From positions 1-64,000 of the forward strand of contig CANRJB010000008.1 in the NCBI GenBank assembly GCA_947630845.1: a stretch of DNA of 64,000 nucleotides, given 5' to 3'. Below are positions 43,999 to 51,949 of the stretch, one piece after another. Below the pieces are notes generated by a model. It had not been told where the DNA came from. It saw only the letters and a program-made list of their open reading frames with translations, and searched no databases. Each line of letters starts with the position of its first letter. Within the stretch, counting starts at the first letter, position 1. The translations under genes were made by a program, and so were the position numbers. The stretch is from an uncultured Clostridia bacterium (lineage in GTDB: Bacteria > Bacillota > Clostridia > Oscillospirales > Ruminococcaceae).

Positions 43999-45662
43999 CC
44001 CACTTCTTCTGGCTTTGTATACTTTTTCAGAAATTCATCCATCGTGATGGGCTTGGAATAATAATAGCCTTGAAAACTGCTGACACGGAACTGCTTGAGA
44101 CAGTCACGCATCTGTGACGTTTCCACGCCTTCCACACAGACTTCAGCAGAATAGGCATCTGCTAAGTTGGAAATGAACTGTACTGTACTCTGGTCGGACT
44201 TGCTCCGCTCTACATCCTTGACATATTCCCGGTCGATCTTGATGGTATCCACCGGCACTTCACGAAGGATGCCCAGAGAAGAAAACCCTGTACCAAAGTC
44301 ATCGAGTGCGACCTTGATGCCATTTTCCCGGAAAAGTTTGAACATGTTTTTCAGCAGGGAGATATCGAGTATCTTACAGCGTTCCGTGATCTCAAGGCAG
44401 AGATTATGCGGCGGAAAACCAGTCTCACGGAGCATCTGGAGTACTTCTTCCACGAAGGTGTTGGTTTCAAGCTGCTCATAGGAGAGGTTGACATTCATGA
44501 CCAGATCGGGATAGAATTGCAGCAGCCGCTTGCCCTCCTCCATCGCCCGGCGCAAGATCCATCTGCCAAGCTCCGGAAAGAGTGCATCCTGCTCCAATAC
44601 CGGAATGAACTGGACGGGCGGCACTGTTCCATAGGATTCATCCTTCCAGCGGATGAGGGCTTCCATGCCTTTCAGCTCTTCTGTATTGGCATCCATGATG
44701 GGCTGATAGCAGAGGAAAAATCCCCTGCAATTTTCAGCGACACTGTTGCGGATGACATTGAGTTTTTCAATATGGAGGCGGTTATCCTCCGTCAGGGCAT
44801 TGGCAAAGATGACAGCATCGCCCAGTTTCCGGTTTTTGGATTCATAGTAGGCATATTTCAGGCAGCAGTAGATGGTTTCCGTGCTGATGTCAAAGCTGTC
44901 CATCTTGACGATACCGGCATTGAGCGGCAGACTGAGCCGTTCGCTGTCAACATGGAAATCATGCGCTGCTTTCCTCTGGATATTCTGGTAGACCTCTTTC
45001 ATCTTTTCGGCAGTGAGTGAATGAGAGATCACAGCAAACTTTGTGCCGTCCATCCGGTAGACAGCACCGAGATTGGAAAATTCTGTATGTAAGAAATTGC
45101 CCAATGTACGCAGGACACTATTGCCAAAGGTATAGCCGTAGATATCATTGACATTCGAGAAGTTGTTCGGACCGATGAGCATGATACAGCCTTCCTCCTG
45201 CTTCCAGAACAACGCTTTCAGATCTTCAAAAAACCCGTACAGACTGCGCAGTCCTGTAACGGTATCCATATAGCTGTGTATACTATGGTTCTGGATCGCA
45301 CCGGCAAAAAATTCCGGTTCGCCGTTGGCATCCCGGACGACGACACCCCTGCACGTACACACAACATAGTTGCCGTCCTTAGCAAGTGCCCGGTACTGCA
45401 TATCATGGCTGCTCTCCGCTCCGGAGAAGATATTTTCAATGCTTTTGCTATAACTTTCCCTATCCTCGGGATGAACATGTTCCGCCCAGATATCTCCTGC
45501 GGCATACATATAAATTCCGGGCAGATCGAAATAATCAACGGCACTTTGTGACCAGCGTGACAGATCGTCATGCAAATCGCAGACATAGACATATTTTCCT
45601 TCTGCAATAATGGAGAATGCCTCAAAGATATTATCCAACCGTTGTTTTCTGTCCTGATTCAT
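43995..45662 (-). CDS. PAS / degenerate GGDEF / EAL cyclic-di-GMP phosphodiesterase
   Basis: A 555-residue cytoplasmic signalling protein. Residues about 20-125 form a PAS sensor, about 135-290 a GGDEF domain and about 300-550 an EAL domain. The GGDEF signature is degenerate: YRMDGTKF at 202-209 places D-G-T-K-F where GGDEF is expected, so cyclase activity is unlikely. The EAL domain keeps EAL (334-336), NLSYEQ, EITER, DDFGTGFSS, KIDREYV and EGVET, so hydrolysis of c-di-GMP is likely. It has its own promoter. A TA microsatellite lies about 95 bases beyond that promoter. Confidence 0.93.
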   Translation of the reverse strand: MNQDRKQRLDNIFEAFSIIAEGKYVYVCDLHDDLSRWSQSAVDYFDLPGIYMYAAGDIWAEHVHPEDRESYSKSIENIFSGAESSHDMQYRALAKDGNYVVCTCRGVVVRDANGEPEFFAGAIQNHSIHSYMDTVTGLRSLYGFFEDLKALFWKQEEGCIMLIGPNNFSNVNDIYGYTFGNSVLRTLGNFLHTEFSNLGAVYRMDGTKFAVISHSLTAEKMKEVYQNIQRKAAHDFHVDSERLSLPLNAGIVKMDSFDISTETIYCCLKYAYYESKNRKLGDAVIFANALTEDNRLHIEKLNVIRNSVAENCRGFFLCYQPIMDANTEELKGMEALIRWKDESYGTVPPVQFIPVLEQDALFPELGRWILRRAMEEGKRLLQFYPDLVMNVNLSYEQLETNTFVEEVLQMLRETGFPPHNLCLEITERCKILDISLLKNMFKLFRENGIKVALDDFGTGFSSLGILREVPVDTIKIDREYVKDVERSKSDQSTVQFISNLADAYSAEVCVEGVETSQMRDCLKQFRVSSFQGYYYSKPITMDEFLKKYTKPEEVG

Positions 45663-45730
45663 ACCTGTTCACCTCCATCTGTAATAATTCTATGCTGCTC
45701 ACGTGAAGTTACAAAAATAGCATTTATTCT

Positions 45731-45759
45731 ATTGTAGCACATTTTGCTATAAAAGTCAA
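45731..45759 (-). promoter_or_regulatory. Promoter of the EAL gene
   Basis: Minus strand TTGACT (45754-45759), 17 bases, TACAAT (45731-45736), with TGC before the -10. Confidence 0.65.
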
Positions 45760-45853
45760 TGTATTTTTATATATTTCAAAAAAAATTTTACCTTAATTCA
45801 CAAAAAATTTCGTGACACTTTCACAGCACAGATCAAATTGGCAAACATTGCCA

Positions 45854-45901
<48 letters not shown>

Positions 45902-46078
45902 AATTATGAACGATATTTTTGTGCATAATCACGAATTTTTCAAAAAACTGTCAGGATTCGGGCTTTCAATGTGTATTAGAGAATAGGGACCCCCAAAAAG
46001 CGCAGAGAAAATGCATAATGGGTCTTGCTATGCTCTCGTGTCCGCTGCGGAGCATGACAAAGGAAAGGTGGGATAACA

Positions 46079-46618
46079 ATGCTGTCGTCCATCAACGAAA
46101 CGGAATCAGATGCCTACGATCTCAAAGCCCGGAAGATCCGGATGACCGGCATCGGCTTTGCAATAGTGGACAAGTACAAAGATCTTGTCTACCGCACCGC
46201 ATTGACCATTACCGGCAATACGTGCGATGCAGAGGATGTCATGCAGGAGGTGTTTTTCAAATATTTCCGTGCGCATCCACAGTTTGATTCCGATGCACAT
46301 GAGCGTTCGTGGATCGTATCCGTAACGCTCAATACCGGGAAAAATCTCATACGCAGTCCGTGGTACCGGAATCGTGCCGATGTAGATCCGGAGGAGATCC
46401 CCAATGAGAAAACGCATGCAGAACAGAAGTCACCTGTGCTGAATGCCGTGCTGTCACTGCCGGAGAAATATCGTGTCGCCATCTATCTGCATTATTATGA
46501 GGGTTACAGCATCCGTGAGATCGCCGTGATGACGAAAAAAACGGAAGCCGCAACCGCACAGTATCTTGCAAGAGGAAGAGCAAAGCTGAGAAAAAAACTG
46601 GGAGGTGTGGAATCATGA
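46079..46618 (+). CDS. ECF-type RNA polymerase sigma factor (third pair)
   Basis: A 179-residue ECF sigma factor. Region 2 is in DLVYRTALTITGNTCDAEDVMQEVFFKYF (in part), region 4 in HYYEGYSIREIAVMTKKTEAATAQYLARGRAKL (in part). ATG 46079 follows AGGAAAGGTGGG. The stop overlaps the next gene as ATGA. The 5' leader holds a possible hairpin ATGCTC / GAGCAT at 46030-46054. Confidence 0.92.
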   Translation: MLSSINETESDAYDLKARKIRMTGIGFAIVDKYKDLVYRTALTITGNTCDAEDVMQEVFFKYFRAHPQFDSDAHERSWIVSVTLNTGKNLIRSPWYRNRADVDPEEIPNEKTHAEQKSPVLNAVLSLPEKYRVAIYLHYYEGYSIREIAVMTKKTEAATAQYLARGRAKLRKKLGGVES

Positions 46619-46944
46619 GTCTGCATAAAGAGATCAGGGATGCCTACGATCAGGTGCATGCACCCGATGCAGTTGTAGAGCGCATGAAACAGGAGCTGTA
46701 TCAAAAAGGCTTTCATGAAGATGCTGAAGAGGTGACATGGCAGGTGTCCGAAGCACCTCGTCTGCACATCGGACGGTATGCGGCATATGTGGCAGCTGTA
46801 CTGACGCTTACCGTTGGCTGCGGCATGGCTGTCTGGGGGTTGAACAAGGCGGAACTCAAACCCGGAAAAAACGTGAACAGCAGCTACATTGTGACCGATA
46901 CTACAGAGGCAGCCACGGAGGAATATGCGGAAAATCTTTCCTGA
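46615..46944 (+). CDS. Small membrane protein, likely partner of the third sigma factor
   Basis: A 109-residue protein: a cytoplasmic N-terminus of about 58 residues, one membrane helix (AAYVAAVLTLTVGCGMAVWGL, about 56-76 in part) and a short acidic outer tail rich in Thr and Glu. Coupled to the sigma gene by ATGA. Anti-sigma function is inferred from position and topology; the outer part is too short for a large sensor domain. Confidence 0.7.
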   Translation: MSLHKEIRDAYDQVHAPDAVVERMKQELYQKGFHEDAEEVTWQVSEAPRLHIGRYAAYVAAVLTLTVGCGMAVWGLNKAELKPGKNVNSSYIVTDTTEAATEEYAENLS

Positions 46945-46983
46945 TGGAATAAAATTGCAGAAACAGGACATACTCACATCAGC

Positions 46984-47050
46984 GGAGCAGCCTGCTCCGA
47001 CGGTATATCACTGGGGATACCGCACGCCCGGATATGCCGGGTCTGTGCGG
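46984..47050 (+). ncRNA. Structured leader upstream of the Asn-rich small protein
   Basis: Three possible stems in 67 bases: GGAGCA/TGCTCC (46984-46998), GGTAT/ATACC (47002-47021), and CCGCAC plus CCCGG pairing with CCGGG plus GTGCGG (47020-47050). The last two share two bases and may be alternatives. It could be a 5' leader or a processed RNA. I do not recognise the family. Confidence 0.45.
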
Positions 47051-47067
47051 AGAATGAGGTGAATGTC

Positions 47068-47205
47068 ATGAGCAAGAACAACTCCAGCAACAAGCGTCAG
47101 GAAAGCTCCAACAATTCTTCTAACAATTCCAGCAACAATTCTAACAATCACTCCAATAACGCCAACGATTCCAACAGCGATTCGAGCGACCCGTGCTGCG
47201 ATTAG
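47068..47205 (+). CDS. 45-residue Asn/Ser-rich small protein with DPCCD tail
   Basis: A short gene preceded by GAGGTGAATGTC. The product starts MSKNNSSNKRQE, continues as runs of Asn and Ser (more than half of all residues, with single His, Ala and Asp) and ends SSDPCCD. It has no hydrophobic segment, so it is not a signal peptide or membrane protein. A terminator follows nine bases after the stop, so it is the end of a transcript. Low complexity raises caution, but the ribosome binding site, exact frame and terminator support expression. Function unknown; a metal- or thiol-binding tail, or a modified peptide, are guesses. Confidence 0.6.
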   Translation: MSKNNSSNKRQESSNNSSNNSSNNSNNHSNNANDSNSDSSDPCCD

Positions 47206-47213
47206 CACAACGC

Positions 47214-47250
47214 AAAATCCCCTTGCCACCGGGCAGGGGGATTTTGCTTT
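47214..47250 (+). terminator. Terminator after the Asn-rich small gene
   Basis: AAAATCCCCTTGCC (47214-47227) pairs with GGGCAGGGGGATTTT (47231-47245), one bulge, then GCTTTT. Strong plus-strand Rho-independent terminator. Confidence 0.85.
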
Positions 47251-47284
47251 TATGAAAGGTGTTAGTATGGAGAAAGCGATTTTA

Positions 47285-48874
47285 TCAGTCGTCGAGCAGA
47301 GTAAAGCGGTAGGTATCGCCGACCTTATCCATGAACATGGTCTTGGGGCGTACCCAGACGGTACCATCCGTATCACTGCGGTAGACGACCATTTCCTCAA
47401 GCGTTTCACTGTGTGTTGCCACGCCGAGTACTGTGTAATTCCTGCCCTTGAAATGACGGTAATGCTGCCCCTCGCAGACTTCTCTGGGCTGCTCCTGCGG
47501 CACTTCCTTCTGTTCGGGCTGTATATTGACGATATCGTCGTTGACGATGATCATTGACGAGAACGGCTCCATATGGATGAAAGCATTGCCGCCTTCCACC
47601 CTTACGCTGCTGCCGCCAAGTACATCCACCAGCGCACCGTAATGCGTCCCGAACTGTGCGTCATAGGGCTGATCGTCAAGATTCAGGGCAACATAGACCG
47701 TCTGCTCATTCAGCTCCTTAGCAAAAAGCATCTGCCGGTTGCGGATGATGACGGTACGATAGCTTCCGGTACGGAGCGCAGGATATGCTCTGTAGATACG
47801 TCCGAGCTTGACGATATGCTGATAGAGTACGGTATTTTCCTCTGTATCGCCTGTGCCGAGCGTCAGGCAGGGACGGAGGTTGTCATCAGAATGATTCTCC
47901 TTACGTCCCTGAATGCCGAATTCCGAACCGTAATAAATGGATGGGATGCCGGGCATACAGTACAGGAGGGTATAAGCCGTGAACAGATACGCCGGGTTCT
48001 GCACCGTGCTTGCAAGGCGATTGACATCGTGGTTGTCCACAAAGTTATAAAGCCGGATATTCCGGTAAATGCCGCCGTTCGCACCGGACTGGCGGTTGAT
48101 GGAATAGTCGATCTCAAAGAAATTCTTATCATTATGGGAGGAGTAAATCCCCTTGTAACACTCATAGTTGGTGACGGAATCGAGCATCTCCGGATTTGCC
48201 CAACGGTTATAATCGCCGTGGATGATCTCGCCCATGAGCCAGAAATCCGGATTTTTCCCCTTACAGAACGAACGGATGCGCTTGAAAAAGTTGAAGTCGA
48301 TACAGTCTGCTGCATCGAAACGGATACCGTCGATCTTGAAATCATCCATCCAGTAATTGACAGCATCGAGCAGATAGTTGCAGACATCGGGATTCTGGAG
48401 ATTGAGTTTGACGAGGTTATAGTGACCGTTCCATCCCTCGTACCAGAAAGGATCGCCGCAGGGAGACTGTCCGCCGAAGTTGAGATTCTGAAACCAGCTG
48501 CAATACTGTGAATTCTGACCGTTCTGCTGGATGTCAGTAAATGCCCAGAATTTCCTGCCGACATGGTTGAACACGCCGTCAAGGATGACACGGATGCCTG
48601 CCTCATGCAGCTTTTCACAGATGTTCCGGAACATTTCATTGTCGCCGAGACGGCGGTCGATCATCTTGTAGTCAATGGTATCATACCCATGCTCCACAGA
48701 TTCAAACACAGGACCGAAATAGACGGCATCCACATTCATTTCCTGAAGATGCGGGATCCAGTCCAGTACCTTTTCCAGTCGTCTGACCGGTGCGCCGCCC
48801 TCGTTATACTTGGGTGCGCCGCAGAAACCGAGCGGATAAATATGGTAAATGATTGCGTTTTCATACCAACTCAT
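47285..48874 (-). CDS. GH13 alpha-amylase family enzyme fused to DUF1653
   Basis: A 529-residue cytoplasmic protein with two parts. Residues 1 to about 440 are a GH13 (alpha/beta)8 glucosidase: nucleophile Asp in GIRFDAADC, acid/base Glu in WLMGEIIHG, third carboxylate in FVDNHDVNRL, plus DGVFNHVG. Residues about 465-525 match DUF1653: HYRHFKGRNYTVLGVATHSET, shown as HYRHFKG and VLGVATHSET, then VVYRSD and WVRPKTMF. The fusion is unusual; DUF1653 is normally a free-standing domain of unknown role. No signal peptide, so it acts on intracellular maltodextrins. It follows the HD gene by 24 bases and probably shares its promoter. Confidence 0.9.
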   Translation of the reverse strand: MSWYENAIIYHIYPLGFCGAPKYNEGGAPVRRLEKVLDWIPHLQEMNVDAVYFGPVFESVEHGYDTIDYKMIDRRLGDNEMFRNICEKLHEAGIRVILDGVFNHVGRKFWAFTDIQQNGQNSQYCSWFQNLNFGGQSPCGDPFWYEGWNGHYNLVKLNLQNPDVCNYLLDAVNYWMDDFKIDGIRFDAADCIDFNFFKRIRSFCKGKNPDFWLMGEIIHGDYNRWANPEMLDSVTNYECYKGIYSSHNDKNFFEIDYSINRQSGANGGIYRNIRLYNFVDNHDVNRLASTVQNPAYLFTAYTLLYCMPGIPSIYYGSEFGIQGRKENHSDDNLRPCLTLGTGDTEENTVLYQHIVKLGRIYRAYPALRTGSYRTVIIRNRQMLFAKELNEQTVYVALNLDDQPYDAQFGTHYGALVDVLGGSSVRVEGGNAFIHMEPFSSMIIVNDDIVNIQPEQKEVPQEQPREVCEGQHYRHFKGRNYTVLGVATHSETLEEMVVYRSDTDGTVWVRPKTMFMDKVGDTYRFTLLDD

Positions 48875-48898
48875 GTAACTAACTCCTCTATGTATGAT

Positions 48899-49492
48899 TT
48901 ATGCCTTAACGGGCGTGCCTTCCAGATAATAGGTCGCTTCCATGTCGGCGACATGGAGTGCAAGTGCCAGCGGAAACATCTCAAACGCTTTGCCGATGCT
49001 GTTCCTGTCCTCACAGCCGGAGAACCCCATATGATACCGGATGGCAAATGCCTCCTCCCGGCTCAGGCGCATGTAACTGGAGATGATATAGACGGATTTC
49101 TCGCCGTGTCCATAGGGGAGGGTATCGTTGATGGTATAGTAGGGGACTTTCTCCCAGACACCCTGTTCATTCTTGGCATTGCGGTAATCGGTCTTGTAGT
49201 AATTCAGCTTGCAGACATCGTGCAGCAATGCGACCAGTGCGACCGTCTCTTCCGTGAAGTCCATCCGGTACAGCTCCTTGGTTCTCGGACGGGAGAGGTA
49301 ATCCTTCAGGCAATGGTACACATTCACGCTGTGTTCAACCAGACCACCCTCATGAGATCCATGAAACCGGGTACTGGACGGGGCAATGAAGAAATCACTG
49401 TTCTCGCCTGTGAGGTAATCCAGAAACTGCTGCGCACCTCTGCGCTGGATGGAGTCTTGATAGAGTGCGATAAATTCTTCTTTTGCAGTCAT
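48899..49492 (-). CDS. HD domain phosphohydrolase
   Basis: A 197-residue protein with an HD metal-binding core: EGGLVEHSVNVYHC, then ALLHDVCKLNYY, and later HGEKSV and RYHMGF. This matches the HD-domain hydrolases that are widespread in Firmicutes. Substrate unknown; nucleotide phosphohydrolase or phosphodiesterase activity is the family norm. ATG 49492 is preferred to 49498. First gene of a two-gene unit with the amylase. Confidence 0.88.
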   Translation of the reverse strand: MTAKEEFIALYQDSIQRRGAQQFLDYLTGENSDFFIAPSSTRFHGSHEGGLVEHSVNVYHCLKDYLSRPRTKELYRMDFTEETVALVALLHDVCKLNYYKTDYRNAKNEQGVWEKVPYYTINDTLPYGHGEKSVYIISSYMRLSREEAFAIRYHMGFSGCEDRNSIGKAFEMFPLALALHVADMEATYYLEGTPVKA

Positions 49493-49536
49493 GGTCATCC
49501 CTCCTCATGCGGTAAATCACGAACACATCCTTTGCT

Positions 49537-49565
49537 ATTATAGCATTTTTTGAAAAACGATGCAA
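49537..49565 (-). promoter_or_regulatory. Promoter of the HD / amylase operon
   Basis: Minus strand TTGCAT (49560-49565), 17 bases, TATAAT (49537-49542), with TGC before the -10. Confidence 0.7.
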
Positions 49566-49737
49566 TAGGTATTGTGAAAAATCATTGATTCATACAGGAA
49601 AGATTGCACATTCCTGTGCATTATACACAAATCATGAAAATGGTCCTCTCCTTGTCTCCCGATGTGGAATGAAACCCATTTCCGGTGGCAACACTACTAT
49701 GGAGCCGGTTTCCGGCTCAGGAAAGGAAGTATGGGCA

Positions 49738-50067
49738 ATGAAACACAAAATGACGACACTGTCCGCACTTGCAGCACTCCTGCTGCTGACAACAGGCTGC
49801 GGCAGAAATGATACCACGACAGATAACAGCCGCCATGAAGATGGCGTTGTGGAGGATGCAAAAGATCTTGTCAGCGATGTTGCAGACGACGGGAAGGAGC
49901 TCGTCAGCGATGTTGCAAAGGGCGGCAAGGAGATTGTCAGTGATGTTGCACAGGGCGGCAGGGATATCGTCAGCGACATGACCGGCAAAGATGCCGCAGA
50001 CGGCACAGATGATGGTGATTACCATGCCGGCGATAACGGCAGGGTCGATGATTCCGGGACACGATAA
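49738..50067 (+). CDS. Lipoprotein with 11-residue tandem repeats
   Basis: A 109-residue protein with a type II signal peptide (MKHKMTTLSALAALLLLTTGC, lipobox LTTGC, cleavage before Cys21). The mature part holds four 11-residue repeats of the type GKELVSDVAKG (residues about 41-84), predicted as amphipathic helix, and an acidic, Gly/Asp-rich tail. Start at ATG 49738 with AAAGGAAG; upstream in-frame sequence is a structured leader with GAGCCGG/CCGGCTC. I do not recognise the family; it may be an envelope spacer or binding lipoprotein. Confidence 0.75.
   Translation: MKHKMTTLSALAALLLLTTGCGRNDTTTDNSRHEDGVVEDAKDLVSDVADDGKELVSDVAKGGKEIVSDVAQGGRDIVSDMTGKDAADGTDDGDYHAGDNGRVDDSGTR
49858..49989 (+). 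repeat. Four 33-base in-frame tandem repeats
   Basis: Units at 49858, 49891, 49924 and 49957, each 33 bases and each encoding LVSDVA or IVSDVA-like core. The shared core is GTCAGCGATGTTGCA with small changes. In-frame, so expansion or loss changes protein length without a frameshift. Confidence 0.9.
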
Positions 50068-50088
50068 CCCATTTGCATGACAGGAACT

Positions 50089-50130
50089 CAGAAACAGGAT
50101 CGTTCCCTGTTTCTGATACCCCTGTCTTTT
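50089..50130 (+). terminator. Terminator of the repeat lipoprotein gene
   Basis: CAGAAACAGG (50089-50098... arm begins CTCAGAAACAGG) pairs with CCTGTTTCTG (50106-50115), followed by a T-rich tail with CTTTTTGG and TTTTTTT. Confidence 0.7.
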
Positions 50131-50150
50131 TGGTTTTTTTCCGAAAATCA

Positions 50151-50179
50151 TTGACAAGGGCGATAAAGTCTGTTATAAT
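50151..50179 (+). promoter_or_regulatory. Promoter of the PRTase-like / rhomboid pair
   Basis: TTGACA (50151-50156), 17 bases, TATAAT (50174-50179), with TGT before the -10. Confidence 0.8.
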
Positions 50180-50232
50180 AGTAACAGCGCACTCGTGCGG
50201 AATTATTTTGCATCAGAAAGGAAAATCCCGAT

Positions 50233-50871
50233 ATGGAAGAAAGACAGATCGACATTACGGCGAAGAATAACAACAGCGTCAGGCTCGGACTCATCCCCGG
50301 ACACTTCGCAACGAACCATTCCCATGTCAATTATTTCGTTGACATCACTACCATCAAGACCCAGTACCGTGCTGCCCGTGAGACTGCCCGTGAACTGGCA
50401 AAACTCTATGCTCATAACAAGAACATCGACACCATCCTCTGCTTTGAGGGGACGGAGATGATCGGTGCATTCCTTGCCCGTGACCTCTGTCTGCATGGCA
50501 GCGGTATGAAGGGCGGCGAGGATATCGCTGTCATCACACCCGAAACGAATATGAACAATCAGATGATCTTCCGTGACAATCTCCAGAAACATATTTATAA
50601 TAAGGACATCCTCCTGCTTATGTCCACTGTTTCTACCGGCAAATCGATCACACGCTGCGTGGAGTGCCTGAAATACTATTCCGGCAGGCTTGCAGGTGTG
50701 GCAGCCGTATTCAGTGCCATCAACGAGTTTAACGGCATAGTAATCGATTCCGTATTCCATCAGGACGATCTTCCGGAATATAAGACTGCCTCTGCTGCGG
50801 AGTGTCCGCTCTGCGCAAGCGGCGTGAAGGTCGATGCCATCGTCAATAGCTTCGGCTACTCCAAGATCTGA
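50233..50871 (+). CDS. Orotate-phosphoribosyltransferase-like protein with degenerate PRPP loop
   Basis: A 212-residue type I phosphoribosyltransferase fold. ILCFEGTEMIGAFLARDL matches the OPRTase-type core, and the PRPP loop should follow a beta strand in KDILLLMSTVSTGKSITRC. Active enzymes have two acidic residues there (DDVxTTG or EDVxTTG); this protein has MSTVSTG, lacking both. A C-terminal CPLCASG could bind metal. It may bind PRPP, a nucleotide or orotate as a sensor or scaffold rather than catalyse. The stop codon overlaps the rhomboid start (TGATG). Function beyond the fold is unknown. Confidence 0.7.
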   Translation: MEERQIDITAKNNNSVRLGLIPGHFATNHSHVNYFVDITTIKTQYRAARETARELAKLYAHNKNIDTILCFEGTEMIGAFLARDLCLHGSGMKGGEDIAVITPETNMNNQMIFRDNLQKHIYNKDILLLMSTVSTGKSITRCVECLKYYSGRLAGVAAVFSAINEFNGIVIDSVFHQDDLPEYKTASAAECPLCASGVKVDAIVNSFGYSKI

Positions 50872-51446
50872 TGAAACTGCCGAAAATCGAAATGAATGCG
50901 CCGGTCATCGTCAGCTTTACTGTACTGTCGTTCATCGTCATGATGTTCAGCTATGCAACAGGCGGCGCATCCACGACATCTCTCTTTGCCTGCTACCGCA
51001 CCTCCACAACAGACCCGATGATGTATGTGCGGACACTCACCTATGTGTTCGGACACACGGACATCAACCACTATTTCAGCAACTTTTCCATGATCGCCCT
51101 GCTCGGTCCGATGCTGGAGGAAAAGTATGGCAGTAAACGCCTTGTAATGATGATGGCGGTCACAGCAGTTGTCGGAGGGGCTGCCAATCTGCTTCTCACA
51201 ACAAATGCGCTTGTGGGAGCAAGCGGCATTGTGTTCCTGTTCATCGTGCTATGTTCATGTACCTCTGTAAGCAGCGGCAAGATCCCGCTGACGCTGATCA
51301 TCGTGGTCGTGATCTACATAGGACAGGAGATCGTCAATGGTGTCGCAAAAACCGACAATGTGTCACAGCTCACCCATATTTTAGGAGGACTGTGCGGTAT
51401 CGGATTCGGAGTGTACTACCTCTGGAATCCGCCAAAGAATGCATGA
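50871..51446 (+). CDS. Rhomboid family intramembrane serine protease
   Basis: A 191-residue membrane protein with six hydrophobic segments. The conserved INHYFSNF (HxxxN) motif lies in the second segment, the catalytic Ser in LVGASGIVF, and the catalytic His in LTHILGG near the C-terminus. The dyad is intact. It cleaves single-pass membrane proteins within the membrane; substrate unknown. Coupled by overlap to the PRTase-like gene, and followed by a strong terminator. Confidence 0.9.
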   Translation: MKLPKIEMNAPVIVSFTVLSFIVMMFSYATGGASTTSLFACYRTSTTDPMMYVRTLTYVFGHTDINHYFSNFSMIALLGPMLEEKYGSKRLVMMMAVTAVVGGAANLLLTTNALVGASGIVFLFIVLCSCTSVSSGKIPLTLIIVVVIYIGQEIVNGVAKTDNVSQLTHILGGLCGIGFGVYYLWNPPKNA

Positions 51447-51477
51447 AAAACTGCTCCGCTTGGTCGGAGCAGTTTTT
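51446..51477 (+). terminator. Terminator after the rhomboid gene
   Basis: AAAAACTGCTCCG (51446-51458) pairs with CGGAGCAGTTTTT (51465-51477), loop CTTGGT. Strong; usable in both directions. Confidence 0.9.
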
Positions 51478-51611
51478 GCATTCTCGTGTCACGTTCTGAT
51501 GCGTTCGTCCGTCTGATACGAATCCCTGCTGCACCATCTGTCATTTCCTGCCAATTTTAACGCTGCTTTCAGCCGCTTCATGCAGTCTCATAAACAGATC
51601 TGAAAAAACAC

Positions 51612-51640
51612 TTGCAGTTTCCGATGTTCTGTGCTATAAT
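51612..51640 (+). promoter_or_regulatory. Promoter of the small unknown gene and DUF389
   Basis: TTGCAG (51612-51617), 17 bases, TATAAT (51635-51640), with TGC before the -10. The region 51480-51610 between terminator and promoter holds nothing I recognise. Confidence 0.7.
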
Positions 51641-51673
51641 ATAGTAAAAGAATGCCGGAAAGGGGGCTTTACC

Positions 51674-51940
51674 GTGATCAGAGTCACTGTAAAGGGCGGC
51701 ACACTGCCGCAGGAGGAAATTGATGCCTACATATACTACACCAAAAAACGGTTCGGGACAAGAATCCCCAACGATCTGGAAATCATTTTAGAGGTGGACG
51801 GAGAGTATGTCAATCTCTGCTATGATCCGCCGTTCCGTTTTGAAGTGTTCAGAGGGACAGACTACCTTGTCAACGATGCCGAAAAGCTCAATGCTTCCAA
51901 GTTTGCTGAGCTGCAAGACAAAGTGCCGAACAGCATCTGA
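51674..51940 (+). CDS. Small hypothetical protein upstream of DUF389
   Basis: An 88-residue soluble acidic protein. It starts with GTG 51674 after AAAGGGGG. The alternation of charged and hydrophobic residues suggests a compact alpha/beta fold. I do not recognise it. It lies nine bases before the DUF389 gene and shares its promoter, so it is probably real. Confidence 0.7.
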   Translation: MIRVTVKGGTLPQEEIDAYIYYTKKRFGTRIPNDLEIILEVDGEYVNLCYDPPFRFEVFRGTDYLVNDAEKLNASKFAELQDKVPNSI

Positions 51941-51949
51941 GGTGATACT

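Noticed and set aside
47573..48511. 312-residue plus-strand frame
   Set aside because: Antisense to the GH13 domain; no family resemblance or start signal.
49858..49989. Regular 33-base spacing as a CRISPR array
   Set aside because: Units are adjacent without spacers and encode in-frame protein repeats; no cas genes.
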